Of a stretch of DNA of 64,000 bases, positions 38,433 through 46,065 are shown piece after piece (the stretch's first letter is position 1; each line of letters opens with the position of its first letter). Both the position numbers and the translations under genes were made by a program. The notes below the pieces were generated by a model. The model ran no database searches, had not been told where the DNA came from, and saw nothing but the letters and a program-made list of their open reading frames with translations. The DNA comes from Methylobacterium cerastii (GTDB lineage: Bacteria; Pseudomonadota; Alphaproteobacteria; Rhizobiales; Beijerinckiaceae). Location: positions 124,001-188,000 of the forward strand of contig NZ_BPQG01000004.1 in NCBI RefSeq assembly GCF_022179125.1. The letters are read 5' to 3'.

Positions 38433-38499
38433 AGCCGGGCGGCGACACGACGTTTCGAACCGATCGCGGGACACGCGTTCGGACGGGTTGTTGGAATCT

Positions 38500-38543
38500 G
38501 GCCCGGAGGGCGCGGCATCGCCGCGTCCGGCCGGGCCTCTTCA
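38500..38543 (+). terminator. terminator-like hairpin between carB and greA
   Basis: Outer stem GGCCCGG (38500-38506) pairs with CCGGGCC (38531-38537), and inner CGCGGC pairs with GCCGCG, followed by TCTTCATT. It ends only 21 bp before the greA start, leaving no room for a promoter downstream. It may therefore attenuate rather than fully end transcription. Confidence 0.5.
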
Positions 38544-38558
38544 TTGTGGCGCGAGACG

Positions 38559-39041
38559 ATGGCGATAGACAAGGTTCCGATCACGGTGCGTGGCTTCGCA
38601 GCCATGGAGGAGGAGCTGAAGCACCGCCAGCAGGTGGAGCGCCCGCGCATCGTCGCGGCGATCTCCGAAGCGCGCGCGCACGGCGACCTCTCCGAGAACG
38701 CCGAGTACCACGCCGCCAAGGAGGCGCAGTCCCACAACGAGGGCCGCGTGCTCGAGCTAGAGAGCCTGATCTCCCGCGCCGAGATCATCGACGTCACCAA
38801 GCTCTCGGGCGACAAGATCAAGTTCGGCGCCACCGTGAAGCTCCTGGACGACGACACCGAGGAAGAGAAGACCTACCAGATCGTCGGCGAACCCGAGGCC
38901 GACGTGCATTCGGGCCGCGTCTCGATCACCTCGCCGATCGCGCGGGCGCTGATCGGCAAGGGTGTCGGCGATTCCGTCGAGGTGACGACGCCCGGCGGAG
39001 GCAAGTCCTACGAGGTCGTCGGCATCCGGTACGGGGCCTGA
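38559..39041 (+). CDS. greA: transcription elongation factor GreA
   Basis: Rescues backtracked RNA polymerase by stimulating transcript cleavage through the secondary channel. It has 160 residues, the standard length. The N-terminal coiled coil begins [24 protein letters not shown], with the acidic tip in [23 protein letters not shown]. The C-terminal FKBP-like domain ends [23 protein letters not shown] 38559 fits; GTG 38544 is also in frame. The carB-greA neighbourhood is common in Rhizobiales. A terminator-like hairpin precedes it. Confidence 0.96.
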   Translation: MAIDKVPITVRGFAAMEEELKHRQQVERPRIVAAISEARAHGDLSENAEYHAAKEAQSHNEGRVLELESLISRAEIIDVTKLSGDKIKFGATVKLLDDDTEEEKTYQIVGEPEADVHSGRVSITSPIARALIGKGVGDSVEVTTPGGGKSYEVVGIRYGA

Positions 39042-39050
39042 CCGGTGCGG

Positions 39051-39572
39051 ATGGCGCGACGCCGGATCGCCGGGCTGCTCGCCCTCTCGGCGTTCGCCGC
39101 GTCGGCGCTTGCCGTCGCCGCCCGGGCCGGTGACTTTCCGAGCCTGCGCGGCGAGCGCTTCGCGGACGTGCGCGTCGACGTGCGCCCCCTCCTGGCGCTC
39201 GGTGCGGGTGCGCAGGCCGAGGCGCTCCGCGCGGACCTGACCGCGGCCCTGCGCAGCCGCTTCGCGAGCCGCCTCGGCGGTCGCGGCCCCAGCCTCGTGG
39301 TGCTGGTGCGCGGCTTCTCGCTGCGGCCCTATGCCGGCGGCGGCACCAACGGCCGCTCCGGCTTCGGCGGCGGCTCGCAGAACGACTACCTCGACGGCGA
39401 GGCCCTGTTGGTCGCCCGGGACGGCGCGGTGCTCGGCCGCCACCCGCAGCTCACGGCGACCCCGTCGAGCTTCGGCGGTGCCTGGTACGACCCGCAATCC
39501 GAGCGCCGCCGCGTCACGGCCATCGCCGACATCTACGCCGACTGGCTCGTCCGCAACCTGCCCGCCGACTGA
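39051..39572 (+). CDS. hypothetical secreted protein
   Basis: A 173-residue protein with an Arg-rich signal peptide (MARRRIAGLLALSAFAASALAVAARA). The mature part has RVDVRPLLALGAGAQAEALRADL, a Gly-rich loop (PYAGGGTNGRSGFGGGSQ) and YLDGEALLVARDGAVLGRHP. It is probably periplasmic. A GTG two codons upstream (39045) is an alternative start. It follows greA by a few bases and is followed by the ELM1-like gene with a one-base gap, so the three are likely co-transcribed. The family is not recognised. Confidence 0.75.
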   Translation: MARRRIAGLLALSAFAASALAVAARAGDFPSLRGERFADVRVDVRPLLALGAGAQAEALRADLTAALRSRFASRLGGRGPSLVVLVRGFSLRPYAGGGTNGRSGFGGGSQNDYLDGEALLVARDGAVLGRHPQLTATPSSFGGAWYDPQSERRRVTAIADIYADWLVRNLPAD

Positions 39573-39573
39573 C

Positions 39574-40605
39574 GTGGCCGCCCCCAGCGAGACGCTTCCC
39601 AGCCCGGCCCTGGCCGGCGCCCGCGCCTGGATCGTCACCGACGGCAAGGCCGGCGACGAGAACCAGTGCGTCGGCATCGCCGAAACCCTCGGCCTGTCCT
39701 ACGAGATCCGCCGCGTGCCGGCGAACGGCCCGTTCGGCTGGACGGCGCCGTGGGGGCCGATCGACCCGCGCCAGGGGCCGTATCGCCGCCGCGGCGCGCT
39801 GGCCGGCCCCTATCCCGACATCCTGATCGCCTCGGGGCGCCGCGCGGTGCCGTATCTCCGCGCCATGCGCCGGGCGGCGGCGGGCCGCACCTTCACCGCC
39901 TTCCTCAAAGACCCGCGCACCGGGCACGACAGCGCCGACTTCATCTGGGTGCCCGACTACGACGACCTGCGCGGCCCCAACGTCTTCACCACGCTCACCG
40001 CGCCGCACCTGGTCACCGCCGAGCGGATCGCGGCGGCCCGCGCCCGGCCGGACCCGCGGCTGTCGGCGCTGGACGGGCCGCGCGTCGCGGTGCTGATCGG
40101 CGGCGACAGCCGGCACTTGAGCTATCGCGCCCTCGACATGCAGCGCCTCGTCGGCGACCTGCGCAAGCTCGCCGGCTCCGGCTGCCGCCTGATGGTCACC
40201 GTCTCGCGCCGCACGCCGGACCCGCTGCGCGACGCGATCCGCACGCTTGTCGCCGAGACCGGCGGCTTCCTCTGGGACGGCGGCGGCGACAACCCCTACG
40301 TCGCGATGCTGGCTTTCGCCGACGCCATCGTCGTGACCTCGGATTCGGCCAACATGGTCAGCGAGGCGGTCTCCACCGGCGCGCCGGTGCTGCTGTTCGA
40401 CCTGCCGCGTACCTATATCCGCCATCGGCGGATGTTCGCCGGGCTGGCGATGGCCGGGGCGTTGCGCCCGTTTACCGGGCGGTTGGAGCCGCTCGCGTAC
40501 AAGCCGATCGACGCGACGCCGGTGATCGCGCGCGCGCTGGCCGACGGCTACGCCGCCTTCCGCGCGGCGCACGGCGCGAGCGTGACGCAGGATCGCCTGG
40601 ATTAG
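39574..40605 (+). CDS. ELM1/GtrOC1-like protein (mitochondrial fission ELM1 family)
   Basis: A 343-residue protein of the family whose plant member ELM1 recruits the dynamin DRP3A to mitochondria. Bacterial members look like GT-B glycosyltransferase-fold proteins. Visible blocks are WIVTDGKAGDENQCVGIAE, PDILIASGRRAVPYLRAMRR, KDPRTGHDSADFIWVPDYD, VAVLIGGDSRHLSY, and VTSDSANMVSEAVSTGAPVLLF, the last a sugar-nucleotide-binding-like end. The bacterial role is unknown; a lipid or LPS sugar transfer is possible. The start is GTG 39574, one base after the preceding stop. The stop codon forms the edge of repeat family 4. Confidence 0.85.
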   Translation: MAAPSETLPSPALAGARAWIVTDGKAGDENQCVGIAETLGLSYEIRRVPANGPFGWTAPWGPIDPRQGPYRRRGALAGPYPDILIASGRRAVPYLRAMRRAAAGRTFTAFLKDPRTGHDSADFIWVPDYDDLRGPNVFTTLTAPHLVTAERIAAARARPDPRLSALDGPRVAVLIGGDSRHLSYRALDMQRLVGDLRKLAGSGCRLMVTVSRRTPDPLRDAIRTLVAETGGFLWDGGGDNPYVAMLAFADAIVVTSDSANMVSEAVSTGAPVLLFDLPRTYIRHRRMFAGLAMAGALRPFTGRLEPLAYKPIDATPVIARALADGYAAFRAAHGASVTQDRLD

Positions 40606-40707
40606 AGCATTTTCATGCGAGGTGGATGCCGGCTCGCGTGAAGGAAATGCGACCACACAGTAGGTTGGAGCATTCCCCGTGATCCAGGGATCACGGAAAA
40701 TGCTCTA
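40603..40707. repeat. dispersed palindromic repeat, family 4
   Basis: A 105-bp element bounded by a perfect 12-bp inverted repeat, TAGAGCATTTTC and GAAAATGCTCTA. Inside, GTGATCC and GGATCAC form a perfect 7-bp hairpin with a 2-nt loop (40679-40694), nested in a longer stem from 40668. This GAGCATTTTCCGTGATCC-type sequence is widespread between genes of Rhizobiales. The TAG of the upstream gene is the first triplet of the repeat. Confidence 0.8.
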
Positions 40708-40729
40708 GAGCTAGGAAGTAGAGGACGCC

Positions 40730-41707
40730 ATGGCCCACACCCATTCCAGGCTGATCGTCGTCGGTTCGGGGCCGGCCGGTTACACGGCCGCGATCTACGC
40801 CGCCCGCGCCATGGTCCAGCCGCTGATGATCTCGGGCTTCCAGCCCGGCGGCCAGCTGATGATCACCACCGACGTCGAGAACTATCCGGGCTTCGCCGAG
40901 GCGATCCAGGGCCCGTGGCTGATGGAGCAGATGCGGCTCCAGGCCGAGCACGTCGGCACCACGATCCTGTCGGAGTACATCACCAAGGTCGACCTCAAGG
41001 TGCGCCCGTTCCGGCTCGAGGCGGATTCGGGCGAGACCTATTCCTGCGACGCGCTGATCGTCGCCACCGGCGCGCAGGCGAAGTGGCTCGGCCTGCCCTC
41101 CGAGGCCAAGTTCCAGGGCGGCGGCGTCTCGGCCTGCGCGACCTGCGACGGCTTCTTCTTCCGCGGCAAGCCGGTGGCGGTGGTCGGCGGCGGCAACACC
41201 GCGGTGGAGGAGGCGCTCTACCTCGCCAACCTCGCCTCGAAGGTCACGGTGATCCATCGCCGCGACGCGTTCCGCGCCGAGCGCATCCTGCAGGAGCGCC
41301 TGTTCAAGCACCCGAACGTCGAGGTGCTGTGGAACCGCGAGATCGACGAGATCTGCGGCACCACCAGCCCCGCCCCGTCGGTGACCCACCTGCGCCTCAA
41401 GGACACCCGCACCGGCGAGGCCAGCGAGGTGCCGGTCGACGGCGTGTTCGTCGCGATCGGCCACAAGCCCGCGACCGAGGTGTTCGAGGGGCAGCTGACG
41501 ATGCGCCACGGCGGCTATCTCAGCGTCCGCCCCGGTACCGCCGAAACCGAGATCCCCGGCGTGTTCGCGGCCGGCGACGTCACCGACGACGTCTACCGCC
41601 AGGCGATCACCGCGGCCGGCATGGGCTGCATGGCCGCGCTGGAGGCGGAGAAGTACCTCGCCAACCTCGACATCGGCGAAAGCCCGGTCCAGGCGGCCGC
41701 CGAGTAG
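40730..41707 (+). CDS. trxB: thioredoxin-disulfide reductase
   Basis: FAD enzyme passing electrons from NADPH to thioredoxin. It has 325 residues. FAD motif is VVGSGPAGYTAAIYAARA, the redox-active pair is Cys136 and Cys139 in ACATCDGFF, the NADPH motif is VAVVGGGNTAVEEALYLA, and the C-terminal FAD motif is GVFAAGDVTDD. ATG 40730 has a good fit. A repeat element separates it from the ELM1-like gene. A LysR-type regulator follows on the same strand, an arrangement I recall from related genomes. Confidence 0.96.
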   Translation: MAHTHSRLIVVGSGPAGYTAAIYAARAMVQPLMISGFQPGGQLMITTDVENYPGFAEAIQGPWLMEQMRLQAEHVGTTILSEYITKVDLKVRPFRLEADSGETYSCDALIVATGAQAKWLGLPSEAKFQGGGVSACATCDGFFFRGKPVAVVGGGNTAVEEALYLANLASKVTVIHRRDAFRAERILQERLFKHPNVEVLWNREIDEICGTTSPAPSVTHLRLKDTRTGEASEVPVDGVFVAIGHKPATEVFEGQLTMRHGGYLSVRPGTAETEIPGVFAAGDVTDDVYRQAITAAGMGCMAALEAEKYLANLDIGESPVQAAAE

Positions 41708-41773
41708 CCGGACGTCCATCCGCCCTCCCGAATCCGCATTCGGGCGGGGCACGACTGCGCGGATCGAACCCGC

Positions 41774-41789
41774 TTGACGGTTCTGTCAA
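41774..41789. promoter_or_regulatory. palindrome in the trxB-LysR gap
   Basis: TTGAC-GGTTCT-GTCAA is a perfect 5-bp inverted repeat with a 6-bp spacer, 114 bp before the LysR-type gene. It lacks the exact T-N11-A of a LysR box but has suitable size and place. TTGACG could also serve as a -35 element. Confidence 0.35.
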
Positions 41790-41903
41790 CATTTTCTTTG
41801 TGCCGCGCCTTGCGCGCGACCATGCCCAGGACGCATGAGTGGCAGGCGTCGTGACGGAGCCTGCGCGCCCCGGCACCGTCGGTTTGCGTGAGGGAGTCTC
41901 GCC

Positions 41904-42794
41904 GTGGATTGGGACAAGATCCGGATCTTCCTCAACGTGGCGGAGGCCGGCAGCTTCACCCGTGCCGGCGACGACATCGGCCTCAGCCAATCCGCGGTCA
42001 GCCGCCAGATCAGCGCGCTGGAACGCGAGCTCAAGGCGCCGCTGTTCCACCGGCACGCCCGCGGACTGATCCTCACCGAACAGGGCGACCTACTGTTCCG
42101 CGCCGCGCGCGACATGAAGCTGCGGCTGGAGAACACCCGCGCGCGCTTGGTCGAGACCAGCGAGCGGCCATCGGGCGACCTCAAGGTGACCACCACCGTC
42201 GGGCTCGGCACCGCCTGGCTGGCGCAACGCGTCGCCGAGTTCCTCGACCTGTACCCGGACGTGCGGATCGAGCTGATCCTCACCAACGAGGAGCTCGACC
42301 TCGCCATGCGCGAGGCGGACGTCGCCATCCGCATGCGCCGCCCGGCCCAGCCCGACCTGATCCAGCGCCGGCTGTTCACGGTGCACTACCACGCCTTCGC
42401 CAGCCAGGATTACGTGAAGCGCTTCGGCGAGCCCAAGACCGTCGAGGACCTCGACGAGCACCGGCTCGTCTCCTTCGGCGGCAACGAGCCGTCCTACCTG
42501 CTGGCCGCGCACTGGCTCGCCAACGTCGGCCGCGAGGGCCGCGAGCGCCGCCCGGTCGCCTTCACCGTCAACAACATCGGCGCGCTGCAGCGGGCGATGG
42601 AGACCGGCGCCGGCATCGGCATCCTGCCGGACTACGCCGTCGACGGCGACGACCACCTCGTCCAGGTGCTGCGCGAGAGCGAGATGCCGACGCTGGAGAG
42701 CTACCTCGTCTACGCCGAGGAGATGCGAACCGTCGCCCGCGTCCAGGCGTTCCGCGACTTCCTGGTCTCGAAGGCCCAGCGCTGGACGTATTGA
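41904..42794 (+). CDS. LysR family transcriptional regulator
   Basis: A 296-residue regulator. The winged helix-turn-helix is WDKIRIFLNVAEAGSFTRAG...LSQSAVSRQISALERELKAPLFHRH (residues 3-50). The effector domain starts about 90 (DLKVTTTVGLGTAWLAQRV). GTG 41904 has AGGGAG at 7 nt and gives the normal N-terminus. It follows trxB by 196 bp. The effector is unknown, and targets could include itself or trxB through the palindrome at 41774. Confidence 0.92.
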   Translation: MDWDKIRIFLNVAEAGSFTRAGDDIGLSQSAVSRQISALERELKAPLFHRHARGLILTEQGDLLFRAARDMKLRLENTRARLVETSERPSGDLKVTTTVGLGTAWLAQRVAEFLDLYPDVRIELILTNEELDLAMREADVAIRMRRPAQPDLIQRRLFTVHYHAFASQDYVKRFGEPKTVEDLDEHRLVSFGGNEPSYLLAAHWLANVGREGRERRPVAFTVNNIGALQRAMETGAGIGILPDYAVDGDDHLVQVLRESEMPTLESYLVYAEEMRTVARVQAFRDFLVSKAQRWTY

Positions 42795-42912
42795 GGGGCG
42801 GACGTTTCGCCGAGCACCGTCGATCCGCCAGCCCTCGAACCCGGCTCCGCTGGCCCTCCGTCCGCCCGCCGGCTAACACCCGCCACGGCCTCGGACGGCC
42901 GAGCGGAGCATC

Positions 42913-44193
42913 ATGACCATACGGCCGATCGCCTTCGACCTCACCCGCCTCGTCACCCGTCTGCGCCATGCGAGCCCGTCGGGGATCGACCGGGTCGACC
43001 TCGCCTACGCCCGCCACGTGCTCGCGGGCGCGGGGCCGCGCTTCGGGCTGGTCTCGACCGGGCTCGGGCCGCGCGTGCTCGACCGGGCGCATGCGTCCCG
43101 GATCGTCGAGGCGGTCGCGGCCGGGTGGATCGAGGACGTGGCGGCCGAATCCGACCCGGTCTACCGCCGCCTGGAGGCGCGGCTCGCCGGCCGGCCGGCG
43201 GACGTCGCCGCCGGGCGCGGCCCCACGCGATCGAGCACGCTCCGTCGCCGCCGCATCCAGGCGGAGACCGTGCTCGGCATCTTTCGCGCCGCACCGGTGG
43301 CGGCCCTGCCCGAGGGCAGCCTCTATCTCCACACCTCGCACCTGCGCCTCGACAAGCCGGAGCGGTTCGACTGGCTCTACACCCGCGCCGACGTGCGGCC
43401 GGTGTTCTTCGTCCACGACCTGATCCCGATCACCCATCCCGAATACGGCCGGACGGGCGAGGCCGAACGCCACCGCCTGCGCATGCGGACCATCGGGCGG
43501 CACGCGGCCGCCATCATCGTGAACTCGGCCGACACCGGCGAGCGGACGCTGGCGCATCTTGCCGCCGACGGGTTCGGGCGGCCGCCGCTCGCGGTCGGCC
43601 ATCTCGGCGTCGAGCCGGCCTTCGGGCGAGAAGGGCCGCGATTCGCGCCCGACCGGCCGACCTTCCTGGTCTGCGGCACCATCGAGCCGCGCAAGAACCA
43701 CCTGCTGCTGCTGCACCTCTGGCGCGACCTCGTCGAACGGCACGGCCCGGACACGCCCCGCCTCGTGCTCGTCGGGCGCCGCGGCTGGGAGGCGGAGAAC
43801 GTCGTCGACCTGCTGGAGCGCTGCGAGTCGATCCGCCCGCACGTCGTCGAGGTCTCGGGCCTCTCGACCCACGGCCTCGCCGCGCTGACGCGCAGCTGCA
43901 CCGCCCTGCTGATGCCCTCCTTCACCGAGGGCTACGGCATCCCGATCGTCGAGGCCGCAGCCTCCGGCGTGCCGGTGGTCGCCTCCGACATCGCGGTCCA
44001 CCGCGAGATCGGCGCGGGCTTCGCCGACTTCCTCGATCCCCTCGACGGGCTCGGCTGGCGGCGGGCGGTGGAGGACTTGAGCCGTCCGGGGGGCGAACAT
44101 CGCGAAGCTCTGGCGCGGCGCCTCGACGGCTACGTCGCCCCGAGCTGGCCCGCGCATTTCAAGCCGGCCGACGCGCTGCTGGCCGCACTCTGA
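42913..44193 (+). CDS. glycosyltransferase family 4 (group 1)
   Basis: A 426-residue GT-B glycosyltransferase. The N-terminal part has DLTRLVTRLRHASPSGIDRVDLAYA. The acceptor half ends near VFFVHDLIPITHPEYG. The nucleotide-sugar half has FLVCGTIEPRKNHLLLL, LVLVGRRGWEAE, and the signature TALLMPSFTEGYGIPIVEAAASGVPVVASD with the E-x7-E motif. It probably builds a surface polysaccharide. No other polysaccharide genes are nearby, so donor and acceptor are unknown. Confidence 0.9.
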   Translation: MTIRPIAFDLTRLVTRLRHASPSGIDRVDLAYARHVLAGAGPRFGLVSTGLGPRVLDRAHASRIVEAVAAGWIEDVAAESDPVYRRLEARLAGRPADVAAGRGPTRSSTLRRRRIQAETVLGIFRAAPVAALPEGSLYLHTSHLRLDKPERFDWLYTRADVRPVFFVHDLIPITHPEYGRTGEAERHRLRMRTIGRHAAAIIVNSADTGERTLAHLAADGFGRPPLAVGHLGVEPAFGREGPRFAPDRPTFLVCGTIEPRKNHLLLLHLWRDLVERHGPDTPRLVLVGRRGWEAENVVDLLERCESIRPHVVEVSGLSTHGLAALTRSCTALLMPSFTEGYGIPIVEAAASGVPVVASDIAVHREIGAGFADFLDPLDGLGWRRAVEDLSRPGGEHREALARRLDGYVAPSWPAHFKPADALLAAL

Positions 44194-44315
44194 TCCGCAG
44201 CCCACGCCCTGGATGGGGGGCGCGTGTTGCGCCGTGGGCGGCTGACGAATAAGGGAAAGCGTCAGCCCGCGCGCCGGTGCCCGCGCAGCCGGCCTCTCTC
44301 CCAGGGAATCGACCG

Positions 44316-44636
44316 ATGCGTGTTGTCGACCTCGACCGCGATGCGATCAAGCAGGGCCTCGCCGACGGTTCGATGCTGGTGATCGACGTGCGCGAGCCGC
44401 ATGAATACGAGAACGGCCACATCCCCGGCGCGGTGATGCACCCGCTCTCGACCTTCGACCCGACGGCGGTCGCCGCGCTGATCGAGGCGGACGGGCGCCG
44501 CCCGGTCTTCTCCTGCGGCTCCGGCGTGCGCTCCGTCCACGCGCTCGACGCGATGCAGGCGACCGGGCTCGATCTGAACGAACACTACAAGGGCGGCTAC
44601 CGCGACTGGTCGGCGGCCGGTGAAGCGATTGAGTAG
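44316..44636 (+). CDS. single-domain rhodanese-like protein
   Basis: A 106-residue sulfurtransferase-like protein. Motifs are LVIDVREPHEYENGHIPGAV (substrate side) and the active-site loop FSCGSGVRS with Cys67, then GYRDWSAAGEAI at the end. It may carry persulfide sulfur or act in redox protection. ATG 44316 has AGGGA about 8 nt upstream. It precedes the RND pump genes by 118 bp; a link is not shown. Confidence 0.9.
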   Translation: MRVVDLDRDAIKQGLADGSMLVIDVREPHEYENGHIPGAVMHPLSTFDPTAVAALIEADGRRPVFSCGSGVRSVHALDAMQATGLDLNEHYKGGYRDWSAAGEAIE

Positions 44637-44754
44637 GTCCGTCGAAGCGTCGCACCGCGCGCGTCGTTCGTCTCGCGGCGGCGAAGCCATGTGCGGCGGC
44701 GCACAACCTGTGTGCGCTTCGGGGAATAGGTGGCGGGCTGCTGGGGAACCATCC

Positions 44755-45888
44755 ATGTACAAGCGTCGGCTCGCAAGCCTCATCGTGATCGCCGCGGCGC
44801 TCTCCGCGCCGCAGGCCCGCGCCCAGGCGCCGGGCGGCCCGCCGCCGAAGGTGACGGTCGCCAAGCCCGTGGTCCGCGAGATCATCGAGCAGGACCAATA
44901 TACCGGCCGCTTCGACCCGATCGAGTTCGTCGAGGTCCGGGCGCGGGTGACCGGCTACCTGGAGAAGATCAACTTCACCGACGGCGCCACGGTGAAGAAG
45001 GGCGACGTGCTCTTCGTCATCGACCGGCGCCCCTACAAGGCGGCCCTGGAGCAGGCGCAGGCCTCGCTGACCTCCGCGAAGGCCCGGCTGTCGTTCTCGC
45101 AGACCGACCTGGAGCGCGCGCAGACCCTGTCGAAGGGCGGCAATATCTCCGAGCAGGTCACCGACCAGCGCCGGCAGGCCTCGCAGACCGCGCAGGCCGA
45201 CGTGGACAGCGCCGAGGCGGCGCTCCGCAACGCCCAGCTGAACTTCGACTTCTCGGAAGTGAAGTCGCCGATCAACGGGCGGATCAGCCAGCGCCTCGTC
45301 ACCGAGGGCAACATCGTCATCACCGACCAGACGATGCTGACCACCATCGTCTCGCTCGATCCGATCTACTTCTCCTTCACCGTCGACGAGAAGTCGTTCC
45401 TGAAATACCAGGGCTCGCTCGGCATCGGCATGGGCCAGACCCAGCGCGGCAAGGGCGTCCCGATCCTGATCGCGCTGTCGGGCGAGGCCAAGCCGACCCG
45501 CAAGGGCACCCTCGACTTCGTCGACAACCGCGTCGACAACGCGACCGGCACGATCCTCCTGCGCGCCACGGTCGAGAACGCCGACGGCTTCATCAAGCCG
45601 GGCCTGTTCGGCATCGTCTCGATGCCCGCGACGAAGCCCTTCCAGGGCGTCCTGATCCCGGACGAGGCGGTCGCCGCCAACCAGGACAAGCGCATCGTCT
45701 ACCTCGTCGCCGAGGACGGGACGGTGAGCTCCCGGGACGTGAAGCTCGGACCCAAGGTCGACGGCTACCGCATGATCCGCGACGGGCTGAAGGGCGACGA
45801 GACCATCGTGGTCAACGGCACGTCCCGCGTGCGCCCCGGCGCCAAGGTCACGCCGGAATCGACCACGCTGCCGCCGAGCAAGACCTAG
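44755..45888 (+). CDS. RND efflux pump, periplasmic adaptor subunit
   Basis: Membrane fusion protein of the AcrA/MexE type, 377 residues. A signal peptide (ASLIVIAAALSAPQARAQ) lacks an obvious lipobox. The biotinyl-like half-motifs are VEVRARVTGYLEKINFTDGATVKKGDVLFVID and FSEVKSPINGRISQRLVTEGN, flanking the coiled-coil hairpin. The beta-barrel and membrane-proximal domains follow. It pairs with the pump gene 177 bp downstream. The gap holds five short tandem repeats, the first overlapping this gene's stop codon. An outer-membrane channel is not encoded nearby. Confidence 0.93.
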   Translation: MYKRRLASLIVIAAALSAPQARAQAPGGPPPKVTVAKPVVREIIEQDQYTGRFDPIEFVEVRARVTGYLEKINFTDGATVKKGDVLFVIDRRPYKAALEQAQASLTSAKARLSFSQTDLERAQTLSKGGNISEQVTDQRRQASQTAQADVDSAEAALRNAQLNFDFSEVKSPINGRISQRLVTEGNIVITDQTMLTTIVSLDPIYFSFTVDEKSFLKYQGSLGIGMGQTQRGKGVPILIALSGEAKPTRKGTLDFVDNRVDNATGTILLRATVENADGFIKPGLFGIVSMPATKPFQGVLIPDEAVAANQDKRIVYLVAEDGTVSSRDVKLGPKVDGYRMIRDGLKGDETIVVNGTSRVRPGAKVTPESTTLPPSKT

Positions 45889-45957
45889 GGTTAACAAGAC
45901 CTGAGGCTCATAAGACCTGAGGCCGCGCGAGACCTGAGGCGTAGCAAGACCCGAGGC
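45880..45957 (+). repeat. five imperfect tandem repeats after the adaptor gene
   Basis: Units resembling AAGACCTGAGGC start at 45880, 45896, 45912, 45929 and 45946, a period of 16-17 bp. The first unit (AAGACCTAGGG) contains the TAG stop of the adaptor gene, and the last has one change (CCCGAGG). They may have arisen by reiterating the 3' end of the gene. Confidence 0.8.
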
Positions 45958-46065
45958 CGCCCGGCGGTCTCGAGCCGACGAGCGGCACCGGTCCCGACCG
46001 GTGCGGCGCCATCGACGACGCCGGTGGCCGGCTCCGCGAGGGGCGGCGACCCAGAGGTTTGACCG

